NCBI GenBank assembly: GCA_023398375.1
Contig: JAEWSH010000051.1
Span: 434,001-498,000, forward strand
Direction of reading: 5' to 3'
Source of the DNA: Bacillota bacterium
GTDB lineage: Bacteria > Bacillota > Clostridia > Lachnospirales > Lachnospiraceae
Length of the DNA stretch: 64,000 nt
Part shown: positions 17,032 to 25,193 of the stretch, piece by piece
Numbering within the stretch: position 1 is the stretch's first letter
Layout of the letters: each line of letters opens with the position of its first letter
The notes under the pieces: model-generated
Database searches by the model: none
Told to the model about the DNA's origin: nothing
What the model saw: only the letters and a program-made list of their open reading frames with translations
Position numbers and translations under genes: made by a program

Positions 17032-17880
17032 ATGGAATGGGTCACAGCAATCAACGAAGCAATTGCATATATGGAAGACAATTTATTGACAAATCTGACG
17101 TGTGAGCAGATCGCAGCACATGTCTATTTATCCAGCTTTCATTTCCAGCGGACATTTCAGGCACTGACAGGAATGGGCATCAGTGAATATATCCGGAATA
17201 GGCGTCTTTCTCTTGCCGGACATGAATTACTGTCCAGTAATTTAAGGGTCATTGATATTGCCTATAAATATGGATATGAGACACCGGAAAGCTTTACAAA
17301 AGCATTTACCCGTTTTCATGGTATCAGTCCCGTAAATGCGAAAAGGCAGGGAGTTACGTTAAAATCATTTAACAGACTTTTCATTAAGATATCACTGGAA
17401 GGGGGGCGTTGTATCGACTATCGAATTGTTGAAAAAGAGGCTTTTGAAGTAGTAGCGTTAACAAGATTATTTGAAGGAGAAACATACCATACAGAAATAC
17501 CGATGTTCTGGAAAACATATTTTGAAAGCGGTTTACATAATGCGGTTTGCGGTGCACTTGGAATCTGTGCGGAAGAAATGAACTATGCATCCAATTGGAG
17601 ATATGGCATCGGAGATTTTAGGGAGAATGTGCAAAAAGTGCCGGAGGGATTTGAAGTGTTACAAATACCTTCCTATACATGGGCAATTTTTACCTGTAAA
17701 GGTGCTATGCCTGAAACGATTCAGAATATGTGGAAAAGAGTGTATTCCGAATGGCTGCCGCAATCCAGATATGAATTACTCATGGATTATGATCTTGAAT
17801 ATTATACAGAGGGCGACACAAAAAGTAATGACTATATAAGTGAAATATGGATCCCCGTAAAAGAGAAGCAAAGAAATTGA
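17032..17880 (+). CDS. AraC family regulator with GyrI-like effector domain
   Basis: A 282-residue regulator. The N-terminal AraC/XylS DNA-binding domain (two helix-turn-helices, about residues 10-105) contains LTCEQIAAHVYLSSFHFQRT and VIDIAYKYGYETPESFTKAF. The C-terminal part (about 125-280) is a GyrI/Rob-type small-molecule-binding domain, ending in the usual EIWIPVK strand. This Rob/SoxS-like order is common in drug or stress regulators of Clostridia. It begins immediately after the PHP stop, so both genes are co-transcribed. The effector is unknown. Confidence 0.88.
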   Translation: MEWVTAINEAIAYMEDNLLTNLTCEQIAAHVYLSSFHFQRTFQALTGMGISEYIRNRRLSLAGHELLSSNLRVIDIAYKYGYETPESFTKAFTRFHGISPVNAKRQGVTLKSFNRLFIKISLEGGRCIDYRIVEKEAFEVVALTRLFEGETYHTEIPMFWKTYFESGLHNAVCGALGICAEEMNYASNWRYGIGDFRENVQKVPEGFEVLQIPSYTWAIFTCKGAMPETIQNMWKRVYSEWLPQSRYELLMDYDLEYYTEGDTKSNDYISEIWIPVKEKQRN

Positions 17881-17882
17881 TC

Positions 17883-17918
17883 GTTGCTATGAAACCGTAA
17901 GGCTGAATAGTAACAATT
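17883..17918 (+). repeat. GTTGCTAT hairpin repeat, copy A
   Basis: An imperfect hairpin (GTTGCTAT ... ATAGTAAC) encloses CCGTAAGGCTGA. Related sequence occurs at 55140-55163 (CCGTAAGG-TTGAATAGTAACAATT) and at the right edge, 63976-64000. It lies in the gap after the AraC gene and has the size and form of a REP-like palindromic repeat. Confidence 0.65.
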
Positions 17919-18009
17919 AATCTGACAAATCCGAGCAGAAAAAGACAAGATAAAAATGAAATTCTTCCTTAAACTATAGATAGATCAAATAGAAGGGAGT
18001 AACGGTGAA

Positions 18010-19119
18010 ATGAATCAGAAAGCCACCTATTACAAAATAGTATTAGAAGGAAAACACTACGATATTGGAAAGAAAAGGGGAGAACATATTACGGCCCATT
18101 GTCCTCTTTTAAAGCAATGGCTGATGGCAAGGCCGGAAGGAGTTGCGGAATTGACTGCAGAAGAGGCAGAAGCCAAATGTGCTCTTTTTGACCAATACAG
18201 TACAGGACTTGGGGAGGAAATAAGAGGACTGGCAGATGGGTTAGGGATTGCATTGCGGGAATTAGGCAATGTTCTGAATGGATATGCCAAACGTTTGCCA
18301 TGTGCCTGTTCCGTTATAGGAATTGCAGCAGATAAGACTACGGATGGGCATGCTTATATCGGTCAAAGCTATGAATACGGGTATGAGGACGAGTATGCTT
18401 TTGCGATCCAGAGAGCAGAAGGAAGCTATGCGCATATGGGATTTTCATTTTATCAGGCAGGAAGATTTGATGGTATCAATGAAAAAGGATTGTGTGCAGC
18501 GATCACGTGCCTTGATTTTGCGGAACCATCTGCCGGTGAGGCGGAAGGATTTTCTTTTCCTTTTGTAGTAAGAATCCTGTTGGATACTTGTGCCACAACA
18601 GACGAGGCAATTGCCAAGATGAGAACACTTCCAATCTGTACCAATGCGAATATTCTAATTGGAGATGTATCAGGTAACATTATAAAAGCCGAGATACTTA
18701 CCAAGGACGGAAAAGCTGATATCATAGAGGTGAAAGCCGCCCCTTATACGTATGGATTTAATCATTTTATGGAGAATGGACATCGGGAACAGTATCCTGC
18801 AAAACGGTATTTTTCACATGCAAGGGAAGAATTCATGAAAGAGATTAGTACCAGGGAAAATAAGATATCCAAAGATGGGCTGCAACAAATCTTGACCGAT
18901 CCATTGCCGAACGGAATGTCCTGCCATGCATATACCTGTTACTTTGGAACGCTGCGATCTATGATATATGACGTGACTACATCAGAACTCTACGTATGCT
19001 TTGGTTCACCACAACAATATCCATATGTAAAGATGGACTTATGGGAGAAAGAATCTTCAGAAGAAGTAGTTGAGTTTACCGATGAGATCATGCCAAAATA
19101 CTTTTGGGAATTTGTATAA
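18010..19119 (+). CDS. C45-family autoproteolytic acyltransferase/amidohydrolase
   Basis: A 369-residue Ntn-hydrolase-type protein resembling acyl-CoA:6-aminopenicillanate acyltransferase and related linear-amide hydrolases. The block CACSVIG (Cys98, Cys100) followed by TTDGHAYIGQSYEY matches the site where the precursor cleaves itself to expose an N-terminal catalytic Cys; Cys100 is the better candidate. GRFDGINEKGLCAAITCLD continues the family pattern. No signal peptide is seen. Gut bacterial relatives hydrolyse N-acyl amides, but the substrate here is unknown. A GAAGGGAG ribosome site precedes the ATG and a terminator follows. Confidence 0.8.
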   Translation: MNQKATYYKIVLEGKHYDIGKKRGEHITAHCPLLKQWLMARPEGVAELTAEEAEAKCALFDQYSTGLGEEIRGLADGLGIALRELGNVLNGYAKRLPCACSVIGIAADKTTDGHAYIGQSYEYGYEDEYAFAIQRAEGSYAHMGFSFYQAGRFDGINEKGLCAAITCLDFAEPSAGEAEGFSFPFVVRILLDTCATTDEAIAKMRTLPICTNANILIGDVSGNIIKAEILTKDGKADIIEVKAAPYTYGFNHFMENGHREQYPAKRYFSHAREEFMKEISTRENKISKDGLQQILTDPLPNGMSCHAYTCYFGTLRSMIYDVTTSELYVCFGSPQQYPYVKMDLWEKESSEEVVEFTDEIMPKYFWEFV

Positions 19120-19135
19120 GAGGTATCAACATAAA

Positions 19136-19179
19136 GAAAAGCAGTAGAAAATCATTTTTTGATTTTTGCTGCTTTTTTA
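19136..19179 (+). terminator. Terminator after C45 hydrolase gene
   Basis: An imperfect but long stem pairs AAGCAGTAGAAAATC with GATTTTTGCTGCTT and runs directly into a T6 tract. It lies about 20 bp after the stop codon. Confidence 0.75.
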
Positions 19180-19291
19180 TACTAATTATATTACCACAAA
19201 ATCACTTATTTTTCAAGTATTGTAATGCGATGGAGATAGGCGTAGAATCAGAAATTACTAGGAAAGAATAGTGTGAAAGGTGGAAATTCTT

Positions 19292-19759
19292 ATGGAGGAT
19301 GATTTTTTATTACAGGTGATGAATCAAAATAAACTTCAGATGGATAAGGTGATTGCATGTAACCAGTATACGGAAAAGTTTGGATTGCAGTTATCGGAAC
19401 AGGAAGCGTTACTATTGGTGGACGAACGGAAACGAAGTTTAAAGGAAGAAGAGCGGATAGAGTTTGGAGAGGGCGTTCTGCCAAAGCTTATTTTTGCATT
19501 TTGCGATTCCCCTTATATTTACCAGGATAATTACGTAGAGTCAATTGCGACCTTACAGGATATTTTCTATTTGTATAAGAATGAATCACTGGATGAGCTT
19601 TCTGATGATGAATTGATTTCCTATATGAAGGAAGCGTTTGAAGGAGAATGCGAGGGTTCTCTGGAACATCTGGAAGATACTGCATTGGAAGCGTTTGCCA
19701 GAGAAATCAGAGAGAAGACCCATGGATTTTTGGGAAAGTATGAGGAAGAGGATGAATGA
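19292..19759 (+). CDS. DUF6323-like hypothetical protein
   Basis: A 155-residue acidic, soluble protein with no recognised catalytic motif. By memory of family layout it resembles the DUF6323 proteins of Lachnospiraceae, which sit beside a DUF6179 protein; this name needs a profile search. Predicted mainly helical, with an acidic C-terminus ending YEEEDE. The ATG at 19292 has GAAAGGTGG upstream; a GTG at 19280 lies inside that site. It overlaps the next gene by 8 bp, so the two proteins are coupled and probably act together. Function unknown. Confidence 0.7.
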   Translation: MEDDFLLQVMNQNKLQMDKVIACNQYTEKFGLQLSEQEALLLVDERKRSLKEEERIEFGEGVLPKLIFAFCDSPYIYQDNYVESIATLQDIFYLYKNESLDELSDDELISYMKEAFEGECEGSLEHLEDTALEAFAREIREKTHGFLGKYEEEDE

Positions 19760-20612
19760 TTTCAGACAAGAGATAGGGATGAGTGAACTCATCCCTATTG
19801 TTGCGGAACTAACAGAGAAGTACACAAGTAAAGAGAGTTCTTCTATCTCGTATGCGAAGGCGCAGCAATTAATGGGAGCGGTCTTATATTGTATTCAAGA
19901 AAAAGAACGGTCATCTGAGAGTGGAGCAGAGATTCTTGCAGCAAATCAAAAACCTGATGTAAAAAAATTATACCAATCGGGTTATGGACTTGTTCTCCAG
20001 AAAGTAGAGCACACAAAAGAATTATTTGAGCATCTGATTGTTGACTTCCGTGCCTATGGAAATCAGAATTATTATGATACTGTTGCAAAGGGAATGCCGG
20101 AATTTTTTAAATATTACGATGCGAGGTTTAACCCTCAGGATCATATTCTGACTTTGGATTATCCGACATTGGTGCCGGTCGAGCCTGCCTGCGGGGTGGA
20201 TGCAATTTATCAATATCTTACGTATATTAAGCTGGAACAGATATTTTTTTCCAGATATCCGGATGACTATGTGCAAGAAGTGTTAGCAGCATATCATCAT
20301 GAATATGAGATGCTCTATTGTAATATCTGTAATATCGTGTTGCGTAATGTAATGGGCTGTATGATTTGTGAAAAGAAAATAACAAAGTACGGATTTTCGG
20401 AGGCTGATTATGAGAAAATCCACAAATTTGTGATAGACAGAAAAAGGGAAGAAGTCAAAGGGAAATTATTGCAGTTATTACAGACTTTTATCGCACAAGT
20501 TTACCAGGATGACCAAGCACTGTTCCTGTATCTGGCAGCAGACATGGAGAATTTTACGGTTGAATTGAGAAATGCTGTGGAACATGAGTGCCTGGAGACA
20601 ATTTTTAACTGA
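19752..20612 (+). CDS. DUF6179-like hypothetical protein
   Basis: A 286-residue soluble protein. The ATG at 19752 was chosen because it overlaps the upstream stop in the usual coupled way; an in-frame ATG at 19638 lies inside the upstream gene. Predicted helical, with Cys-rich spots NICNIV and CMICEKK (CxxC) near residues 200-220 that could bind metal. It resembles DUF6179 proteins that pair with DUF6323. No function is known. Its partner is always the preceding gene in my recollection, which a neighbourhood search should test. Confidence 0.7.
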   Translation: MNDFRQEIGMSELIPIVAELTEKYTSKESSSISYAKAQQLMGAVLYCIQEKERSSESGAEILAANQKPDVKKLYQSGYGLVLQKVEHTKELFEHLIVDFRAYGNQNYYDTVAKGMPEFFKYYDARFNPQDHILTLDYPTLVPVEPACGVDAIYQYLTYIKLEQIFFSRYPDDYVQEVLAAYHHEYEMLYCNICNIVLRNVMGCMICEKKITKYGFSEADYEKIHKFVIDRKREEVKGKLLQLLQTFIAQVYQDDQALFLYLAADMENFTVELRNAVEHECLETIFN

Positions 20613-20658
20613 TAAGGAATAATAATACAAATAGATCAGACCATACGGGGGAATATAT

Positions 20659-21072
20659 ATGATTGAATGCGTGAGCCATATTACTTTTGTTGTAAAAAAT
20701 TTAGAGAAAACTACTCATTTATTTAAGGAACTATTTCATGCGGAAGAAGTTTATTATAGTGGTGAAAAAAAGCATTCTTTATTTAAAGAGCGTTTTTTTA
20801 TTGTTGGTAGTCAATGGATCGCTGTTATGGAAGATATAAATATACTGAACAGAACTTATCATCATATAGCATTTAAAATATCAGATTCTGATGTAGAGAA
20901 TTATTTAAATAAAATTAAATTCCTAAATTTAGAATTAGAGCCTCCGAGAAAAAGAGTATCTGGGGAAGGATATTCTATCTACTTTTATGACTATGACAAT
21001 AATTTGTTTGAGCTTCATACAGAAACATTAGAGAAAAGACTAGCTTCGTATGCAGAGATAGATCATATATAA
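20659..21072 (+). CDS. fosX: FosX-type fosfomycin epoxide hydrolase
   Basis: A 137-residue vicinal-oxygen-chelate (glyoxalase-fold) protein that lines up with Listeria FosX from end to end. The Mn-binding ligands fall at the FosX positions: His7 in VSHITF, His69 in TYHHIAF, Glu118 in NLFELH. The FosX-specific catalytic base Glu44 is present in LFKERF. GEGYSIYFYDYDNN is the conserved C-terminal block. FosX hydrates the epoxide of fosfomycin without thiol cosubstrate. It has its own ribosome site (GGGGG) and no mobile-element neighbours, so it looks resident. Activity is inferred from conserved residues. Confidence 0.92.
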   Translation: MIECVSHITFVVKNLEKTTHLFKELFHAEEVYYSGEKKHSLFKERFFIVGSQWIAVMEDINILNRTYHHIAFKISDSDVENYLNKIKFLNLELEPPRKRVSGEGYSIYFYDYDNNLFELHTETLEKRLASYAEIDHI

Positions 21073-21085
21073 ACCAGTTTGCTGT

Positions 21086-22528
21086 TTATTGCAGGGAGAT
21101 TACAATATGTGCAAGCTCTTTGATTGCTTCTTCAAAAATATCACTGTCTACATAAGCAAAAGACAGCCGTATGGCATGGTTAGGTGTAAAATCATATACA
21201 CTTCCTGGGTTAACCAGAATTTTTGCCTGCAAGGCTCTCTTAAAAAGCATAGAAACAGAAATTTTTCCACGTAATCGTAACCAAATATAGAAACCACCCT
21301 GTGGAACGCGCCAATCAGCCAATTCATTGAAGTAAGTGTCCAAGGCTTGTAAAGCAGCATTGCGGCGTTTTAAAAGTTTCTTTCTTAGGCTGTTAAGATA
21401 GGAATCGTAGCTGCCGTTTCGGAACATTTCAAGAAGAACCGATTGTGCAAGCGAACTAGCTCCATAGTCCATCTGCATTTTGATATCGCTTAAGCGGTCG
21501 ATTAGCATGGAAGGACCGATCATCCATCCAACACGAAGACCAGGAGCAAGTGTTTTAGAAATCGTTCCGAGATAAACTACATTGTTACAGGTATCAATTG
21601 CTTTTAGTGGTGCCGGTGGTTCTTCTTCCAGCCACAGGTCATCATAAGCACTATCTTCCACAATCGGAATCTGATGTTTGGCACAATATTGTAACAGTTC
21701 ATTACGTCTCTTTAAGGTCATAGTGATACCGGTCGGATTATGATTGGTCGGTATTGTATATAGAATAGACTTACCAATTTCCTTTTTCGAAATAAACCAA
21801 TATTTAATACCTTCCTCATCCATGGGGATTCCTTGCAGAATCATCCCGGCAGAAGGAAAGAGCTGTAAAGATTTCAGATAGGTCGGTGCTTCGGTAAAGA
21901 CTTTAGAACCTTTTGGCATCATACCGACTGAGATTAACTGTAAAGCCTGTAAAGATCCTGAGGTAATTAAGATATTTTCGGGAATTGATTGGATTCCTTT
22001 CTTTAATAATCTGGCTGCAATCTCAGCACGTAATTCATACAGTCCTTTCGGTTCCAGATAGTTCATTGCGTGCATGTTGGTGGCAACGGTATTTAGTGCC
22101 TGCTGCCATAGAACCCTTGGAAATAATTCAGGAGCAGGTTCGCCTGTCCCAAGCCTTATTATATCCGACATATACTCATATTTATTGATTTGCTGTATTT
22201 CCGGTAAATTTCCTCGAAAAATTCCTGTGTTAATATAAGATTCCCAATTAGTCTGTTTTTGAGATAACATGACAGACCATGCATTTCCACTGACGACTGT
22301 TCCGCCCCCATACATAGTTTGGACCATACCGAGTGAAGCAAGCTCATCCATGGCAGTTACAATAGTACTTCTGTTTACATGGAATAATGCAGCCAAATTT
22401 CTCTGGGATGGAAGCTGTTCACCTGATTTCCAGTTCCCGCTTATGATATTTTGCAGGATATAATTCATGATTTGTGTATGAATAGATTCTTTTATGAATC
22501 GGTCAGGCTTCCAGTTAATTTCTATCAT
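21086..22528 (-). CDS. MocR/PdxR-type GntR regulator with aminotransferase domain
   Basis: A 480-residue two-domain protein. The N-terminal GntR winged helix (about residues 10-80) contains SGEQLPSQRNLAALFHVNRS. The fold-type I aminotransferase domain (about 110-475) has NHNPTGITM, the PLP-lysine motif YLGTISKTLAPGLRVGW and the C-terminal arginine region HAIRLSFAYV. MocR proteins bind PLP or amino-acid aldimines and control amino-acid or vitamin genes. It is divergent from a LysE exporter gene, which is the likely target. TAGGAGA precedes the ATG. Confidence 0.92.
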   Translation of the reverse strand: MIEINWKPDRFIKESIHTQIMNYILQNIISGNWKSGEQLPSQRNLAALFHVNRSTIVTAMDELASLGMVQTMYGGGTVVSGNAWSVMLSQKQTNWESYINTGIFRGNLPEIQQINKYEYMSDIIRLGTGEPAPELFPRVLWQQALNTVATNMHAMNYLEPKGLYELRAEIAARLLKKGIQSIPENILITSGSLQALQLISVGMMPKGSKVFTEAPTYLKSLQLFPSAGMILQGIPMDEEGIKYWFISKKEIGKSILYTIPTNHNPTGITMTLKRRNELLQYCAKHQIPIVEDSAYDDLWLEEEPPAPLKAIDTCNNVVYLGTISKTLAPGLRVGWMIGPSMLIDRLSDIKMQMDYGASSLAQSVLLEMFRNGSYDSYLNSLRKKLLKRRNAALQALDTYFNELADWRVPQGGFYIWLRLRGKISVSMLFKRALQAKILVNPGSVYDFTPNHAIRLSFAYVDSDIFEEAIKELAHIVISLQ

Positions 22529-22568
22529 ATCGTCTCCTAACTTGGTTGGGTAAATTTATCTTATTTGG

Positions 22569-22607
22569 ATGGTGTATCACTATTTATAATCAATTAATAT
22601 ATACCAT
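22569..22607 (+). promoter_or_regulatory. Candidate operator between MocR and LysE genes
   Basis: An inverted repeat with one mismatch (ATGGTGTAT at 22569-22577, ATATACCAT at 22599-22607) lies in the 141-bp divergent gap. A second half-site-like ACCATACC follows at 22603-22610, and TTGACA at 22621 could be a -35 for the exporter gene. This fits the split direct/inverted sites of MocR regulators; binding is inferred. Confidence 0.45.
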
Positions 22608-22669
22608 ACCGTACGATAAATTGACATAATTAATTTTAGAAAAAAGAAATTTGGTTGGGAAGTGTAAAA

Positions 22670-23296
22670 ATGAATATTTATTTACAAGGATTGACAATGG
22701 GACTGGCATATGTGGCTCCAATCGGTATGCAGAATTTATTTGTGATCAATACAGCGCTTACACAGAGCAAACGCCGCGCAATCGTAACCGCATTGATCGT
22801 TATTTTTTTTGATGCGACATTATCGTTTGCCTGTTTTTTTGGTGTGGGTACATTCATGCAGTTATTTCCATGGAGCAGGACAATCATCTTGCTGGTGGGA
22901 AGCATCATTGTAATCTATATGGGCTATGCGCTGCTGAAGCAGAAGGCTGAAAATGAAACCCGGATGGATATGCATTTACCTTGGAAGAAGGTGGTGGTAT
23001 CAGCCTGCATTGTTTCGTGGTGCAATCCACAGGCAGTATTGGACGGAACGATGCTGCTTGGTGCATTCCGGGTAACACTGCCTGCTGAAAGCTCCATATT
23101 ATTTTTGATTGGTGTCATAACAGCATCCGGAATCTGGTTCCTTTCCCTTACAGGAATCTTATCGTGCCTGCAAAACCGATTTCCGGAGCGAATCTTGAGA
23201 GGAATCAATTTCGTATGTGGATTTGTCATGCTTTTTTATGGTGGAAAATTATTCTGGCAATTTATCAAGATAGTGGGAAATTGTGATATACTATAA
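22670..23296 (+). CDS. LysE family amino-acid exporter
   Basis: A 208-residue membrane protein with six predicted helices. It shows the LysE pattern: APIGMQNLFVINTAL after helix 1, FFDATLSFACFFGVGTFMQ in helix 2, and SWCNPQAVLDG in the middle. It exports lysine, arginine or a similar amino acid. ATG at 22670 gives the usual family N-terminus; an in-frame TTG at 22655 lies within the ribosome site. It is divergent from the MocR gene at 21086, a common regulator-exporter pair. Confidence 0.9.
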   Translation: MNIYLQGLTMGLAYVAPIGMQNLFVINTALTQSKRRAIVTALIVIFFDATLSFACFFGVGTFMQLFPWSRTIILLVGSIIVIYMGYALLKQKAENETRMDMHLPWKKVVVSACIVSWCNPQAVLDGTMLLGAFRVTLPAESSILFLIGVITASGIWFLSLTGILSCLQNRFPERILRGINFVCGFVMLFYGGKLFWQFIKIVGNCDIL

Positions 23297-23322
23297 AAAA
23301 TCAAACTGTAAGGAGATTAGAT

Positions 23323-24096
23323 ATGGTATCTTATGTTGAAAAAGAAAATCGGAATCAAATAGCTCCCCTTTTTCAGGAGTGGAATGAAACATTAATTTGG
23401 TCATGTCTGCAGGGATGTATGGGAGCTGCTTTCGCAGACAACTTGGAGCATCCGGTATCAGCACAGATCATAATTGCAGATTTCTGTTTTTTTGCTGGAG
23501 AGGTCAATTGTGAGTTGATTTCGCATAAACCAAAAGATCTGGAACAGGATTTTATCATTATGGTGCCGCAGAATGAGGCATGGGCGAGGGAAATAGAGCT
23601 TATCTATGGAGAAAAAGCAAAAGAGGTAACTCGTTATGCAATCAGGAAAGAGCAGGATATTTTTAATATTGTATATTTAACAGGTATTGTTGAAAATCTG
23701 GATACGGAGTATGAGTTAAAGTTAATCGATGAGAAACTGTTTCGAATGGTTATGTCGGAGCGATGGTCAAGAGATTTATGCAGCCAGTTTGCAGACTATG
23801 AGGATTATGCCAAAAGAGGAGTGGGTGTAGCAGCGCTCCATGCAGGTAAGATAGCAGCTGGCGCTTCCTCATATACAGTTTATCAGCAGGGAATAGAAAT
23901 AGAGATAGACACGAAAGAAGAATACAGGCGTAAAGGGCTTGCGCTTTCTTGTGGAGCAAGACTGATTCTGGAATGCCTGAAGAGAAAATTATATCCAAGC
24001 TGGGATGCCCAGAATCCGGCATCTGTGGCATTGGCAGAAAAATTAGGATATCATTTTGACTATGAGTATAAAGCATATGAGATCATGGATTATTAG
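23323..24096 (+). CDS. GNAT family acetyltransferase
   Basis: A 257-residue protein with the GNAT fold in its C-terminal half: IEIEIDTKEEYRRKGLALSC (about 190-209) carries the acetyl-CoA-binding R/Q-x-x-G-x-G/A motif as RRKGLA, followed by NPASVALAEKLGY. The N-terminal half is typical of the GNAT_acetyltran group of Firmicutes with unknown acceptors. It starts 26 bp after the exporter gene with AAGGAG upstream and may be in the same transcript. Confidence 0.85.
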   Translation: MVSYVEKENRNQIAPLFQEWNETLIWSCLQGCMGAAFADNLEHPVSAQIIIADFCFFAGEVNCELISHKPKDLEQDFIIMVPQNEAWAREIELIYGEKAKEVTRYAIRKEQDIFNIVYLTGIVENLDTEYELKLIDEKLFRMVMSERWSRDLCSQFADYEDYAKRGVGVAALHAGKIAAGASSYTVYQQGIEIEIDTKEEYRRKGLALSCGARLILECLKRKLYPSWDAQNPASVALAEKLGYHFDYEYKAYEIMDY

Positions 24097-24139
24097 TTTA
24101 AAGAAATGGAATAAAAGTTTACATATAAAAATTAAATGA

Positions 24140-24168
24140 TTGCAAAAAATGAGTGACAATTGTATACT
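24140..24168 (+). promoter_or_regulatory. Promoter of the LuxR-type regulator gene
   Basis: TTGCAA (24140-24145) and TATACT (24163-24168) are 17 bp apart and lie 32 bp upstream of the ATG. GTGACAATTGTATAC around the -10 contains the short palindrome ACAATTGT, a possible operator. Confidence 0.65.
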
Positions 24169-24200
24169 TCCTTATAAAATTGGTATTAGGAGGTAAGACT

Positions 24201-24950
24201 ATGAATCCGATGGAAACGAGTGACTGGCTTGTATTGAACAATATTATATATAAGATTTATTCGACTCAGAATCTGGACCAGATGAGAATGAACTTAATGG
24301 AGCAGTTGAAATTGATGTTAGACTTTGATAGTGCTGATTTTTTTCTTGCCAGAAAAGATAACATGCAAGGGTTGGAAAATCCGATCTTCTACAATTGCGA
24401 TGGTGATACAGCGTCTCAGTATGACCTTCTGGATTACAGCAGAGGAATCATGTATTCGGGAAAAAGCATGGTATATCGCGAAACAGATATTATCTCTGAT
24501 GAAAAGAGAAAACAGACGGAATATTATAAGAAAGTTTATTCCCCTAATAACTGGCACTACGCTTTACAGATGATCATTGCAAAAGATAAAGTATTCCTAG
24601 GTGTGATTACCCTGTATAGAACAATTGGAAAAGATGATTTCAGTTATGCAGATGTATTCTTGCTGGATATGCTGAAGGATCATTTATCATTCCGTTTGTA
24701 TCAAAATAGGGAAAATGAAAAACCGACCATGAATAAGATCTCCATCATCGAAGCAGTGGAACAATATTATCTTACCAAACGCGAGGAGATGGTACTGCGG
24801 CTCTTAATGAAGGGCGTGGAAAGTGAGATTATCGGCGAGGAACTGGCAATCAGTCTGAATACGGTAAAAAAACATATTCTAAATATCTATCGAAAATTAG
24901 GGATTAATAATCGCGTACAATTGTTTAAATTGATTAGAGAAAAAGAGTAA
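24201..24950 (+). CDS. LuxR-type transcriptional regulator
   Basis: A 249-residue regulator. The C-terminal LuxR/FixJ helix-turn-helix (about 187-245) has LTKREEMVLRLLMKGVESEI and ISLNTVKKHILNIYRKLGI. The N-terminal 170 residues look like a GAF-type sensor domain (LDFDSADFFLARKDN and alternating strands). ATG 24201 has AGGAGG directly upstream; an in-frame TTG/ATG-like start at 24153 would overlap the promoter. A terminator separates it from the P-II/polyamine genes that follow; it is a candidate regulator of them by position only. Confidence 0.85.
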   Translation: MNPMETSDWLVLNNIIYKIYSTQNLDQMRMNLMEQLKLMLDFDSADFFLARKDNMQGLENPIFYNCDGDTASQYDLLDYSRGIMYSGKSMVYRETDIISDEKRKQTEYYKKVYSPNNWHYALQMIIAKDKVFLGVITLYRTIGKDDFSYADVFLLDMLKDHLSFRLYQNRENEKPTMNKISIIEAVEQYYLTKREEMVLRLLMKGVESEIIGEELAISLNTVKKHILNIYRKLGINNRVQLFKLIREKE

Positions 24951-24990
24951 AAATAAGAAAATATACTTAAAAATAAGTATAAAAATACTA

Positions 24991-25080
24991 CTATCAGGCA
25001 ATTGTAATCCCTGATAGCAAGGAGTATAGTACCCATATAGCAACGGGGCAACCGGACAGGTGTGTCCAGTTGCTTTTTTT
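24991..25080 (+). terminator. Tandem hairpins and terminator after LuxR-type gene
   Basis: A first hairpin (CTATCAGG 24991-24998 / CCTGATAG 25010-25017) is followed by a second, GCAACCGGACA (25048-25058) / TGTCCAGTTGC (25063-25073), with one C-A mismatch and a T7 tract. The second is a good intrinsic terminator. Because the next gene starts about 110 bp later, the tandem could also act as an attenuator, but no switching alternative was found by eye. Confidence 0.75.
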
Positions 25081-25172
25081 ATGCGAGTAATGAGGAAAAT
25101 GTTCTGCTTGCAGATGCATTTGACGAATACCGCGATAACGAGAGAAACTCGCAGGGCGTGTTTCTTCTCGTT
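25080..25172 (+). repeat. 93-nt dispersed repeat, copy 1
   Basis: This segment is about 83/93 identical, without gaps, to 47152-47244. It starts at the T-tract of the preceding terminator and contains CGAATACCGCGATAACGAG. One frame reads through both copies (core NEENxLLA...EYRDNERNSQ), but changes are mostly amino-acid changing, so coding is doubtful. Confidence 0.8.
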
Positions 25173-25193
25173 GTTTCATAAAGGAGGAATGGG

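Noticed and set aside
16881..17081. Minus-strand ORF spanning the PHP/AraC junction
   Set aside because: It is a shadow across two well-supported plus-strand genes.
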